Of a stretch of DNA of 64,000 nt, positions 63,331-64,000 are shown piece by piece (within the stretch, counting starts at the first letter, position 1; each line of letters begins with the position of its first letter). Origin of the DNA: Arcobacter aquimarinus (GTDB lineage: Bacteria > Campylobacterota > Campylobacteria > Campylobacterales > Arcobacteraceae); NCBI RefSeq assembly GCF_013177635.1, contig NZ_CP030944.1:1612001-1676000 (forward strand). Reading direction: 5' to 3'. The notes beneath the pieces were generated by a model, which saw only the letters and a list, made by a program, of their open reading frames with translations, had not been told where the DNA came from and did not search any database. The position numbers and the translations under genes are program-made.

Positions 63331-64000
63331 CTTTTTCCTTTTCATTTTCATTTTCTAAATCTTGTCTTGGGTCTAACTCCACAACTACACTTCCTGAAGC
63401 TACTGGAATATTTACAAAAATACTCATATCATCATCTGCCACTCGTTTTTTTGATAAAGAGTAAAATCCTAAAAATAATCCTAAAATAGCAAAAATTAAA
63501 AAGATAAATTCTAAATAATAAAAAAGTCCTATACCTAAAATAATAGGAGCAATAAAAGAACCTAAGCCATAAGCAAAAAGTAATGTCCTACTTATCTCAA
63601 CTATATCTTTGTTTTCATCTACCACATCATTTGCTCTTGCAAGAGATAAAGGATAAATACTAAAAATAGAGAAACCAAGAAAAATTCCTAAAAAATAAAT
63701 ATAGTTATCCAATAAGTGTGAAGACAAAAAAAGTAAAGATATAAAAAAGATATAAAAACCACTATAAGCTATGATTTTTCTTCTCCCATATTTATCAGAC
63801 AAAAGTCCAATTGGCCATTGTGAAATCAATCCTCCAATTATCGAACAAGCCATAAAAAGAGATACTACTTCAATAGATGAATATTTTTGCATTAAATAAA
63901 TAGGTACCATTGTAAAAAAACCACCAACAAAAAATCCACCAATAAAACTTCCGGTAAGTGCTAGAGGAACTACACTATAGAGTTTTGGAAAACTATATTT
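63320..64000 (-). CDS. MFS transporter, C-terminal part (5' end outside window)
   Basis: The frame stays open to the end of the window; the visible part (about 226 residues) contains the last six to seven helices of an MFS protein with GLLSDKYGRRKIIAYSG, the loop motif between helices 8 and 9. The C-terminal tail (SGSVVVELDPRQDLENENEKEK) is hydrophilic. Substrate unknown. It is co-transcribed with the BCCT gene, as the two overlap by 11 bp. Confidence 0.88.
   Translation of the reverse strand, partial: KYSFPKLYSVVPLALTGSFIGGFFVGGFFTMVPIYLMQKYSSIEVVSLFMACSIIGGLISQWPIGLLSDKYGRRKIIAYSGFYIFFISLLFLSSHLLDNYIYFLGIFLGFSIFSIYPLSLARANDVVDENKDIVEISRTLLFAYGLGSFIAPIILGIGLFYYLEFIFLIFAILGLFLGFYSLSKKRVADDDMSIFVNIPVASGSVVVELDPRQDLENENEKEKDGK

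Noticed and set aside
1-64000. tRNA or rRNA genes
   Set aside because: No cloverleaf-like or rRNA-like GC-richer segment was recognised in any intergenic gap.

Overview
The window is strongly AT-rich and densely coded. Its gene content points to the Campylobacterota, most likely the Arcobacter group: a Wolinella/Helicobacter-type membrane hydrogenase operon hydABCDE-hypF, a MlaA-MlaC-RND lipid operon of the Campylobacter type, AcnB, a short DsbB, many GGDEF proteins and MCPs, and AAGGAG ribosome binding sites. This is inferred from protein families and gene order, not from a database match. No tRNA, rRNA, CRISPR array, prophage or intact insertion sequence was found.

Layout. 1-9.7 kb: the tail of a chemoreceptor, a transposase-derived small protein, then housekeeping and uncharacterised genes (HI0933-type flavoprotein, DUF481, radical SAM/B12, DUF945, thiI, DUF3010). 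9.7-15.3 kb: an ion-homeostasis block with a CvrA-like K+/H+ antiporter, two universal stress proteins, a PII-like protein, a CBS protein and a double-length DUF1538 transporter. 16-27.3 kb: hydrogenase island with the exported respiratory hydrogenase hydABC, its protease hydD, hydE and hypF, plus a second, cytoplasmic-type hydrogenase (small and large subunits) behind a TetR regulator. 27.4-32.7 kb: acnB, a thioesterase, a diguanylate cyclase, then about 1 kb of decayed sequence with two broken small genes and REP-like palindromes. 32.7-42.3 kb: a five-gene fatty-acid beta-oxidation operon ending in a PlsC/hydrolase fusion. 42.3-48 kb: M48 protease, then an operon coding for a coiled-coil protein, a longin/roadblock-like OmpA protein, a Ras-like GTPase and a diguanylate cyclase; yebC. 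48-53.4 kb: M23 peptidase and the mlaA-mlaC-RND-LOG operon. 53.4-58.7 kb: a probable small RNA, a HAD phosphatase, and a periplasmic thiol-redox operon (dsbB, a DsbA-like protein, two unknown proteins, a TlpA-like lipoprotein). 58.8-64 kb: an NdvB-like GH17-GT2 glucan synthase, a BCCT transporter and a partial MFS gene.

Most notable observations. (1) A probable trans-acting small RNA at 53482-53587, showing a CU-rich anti-Shine-Dalgarno loop. (2) A shared TetR-type operator (TGAATRAYTATTCA) in the hydA and tetR promoters, with the tetR gene itself lacking ATG/GTG/TTG and apparently starting at ATA behind a good ribosome binding site. (3) HydE reads as a full-length but motif-stripped paralogue of its neighbour HypF. 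(4) The GTPase/longin/OmpA module, which contains four exact 23-residue repeats. (5) A frameshifted and a doubly nonsense-mutated small gene that were missed by simple ORF calling.
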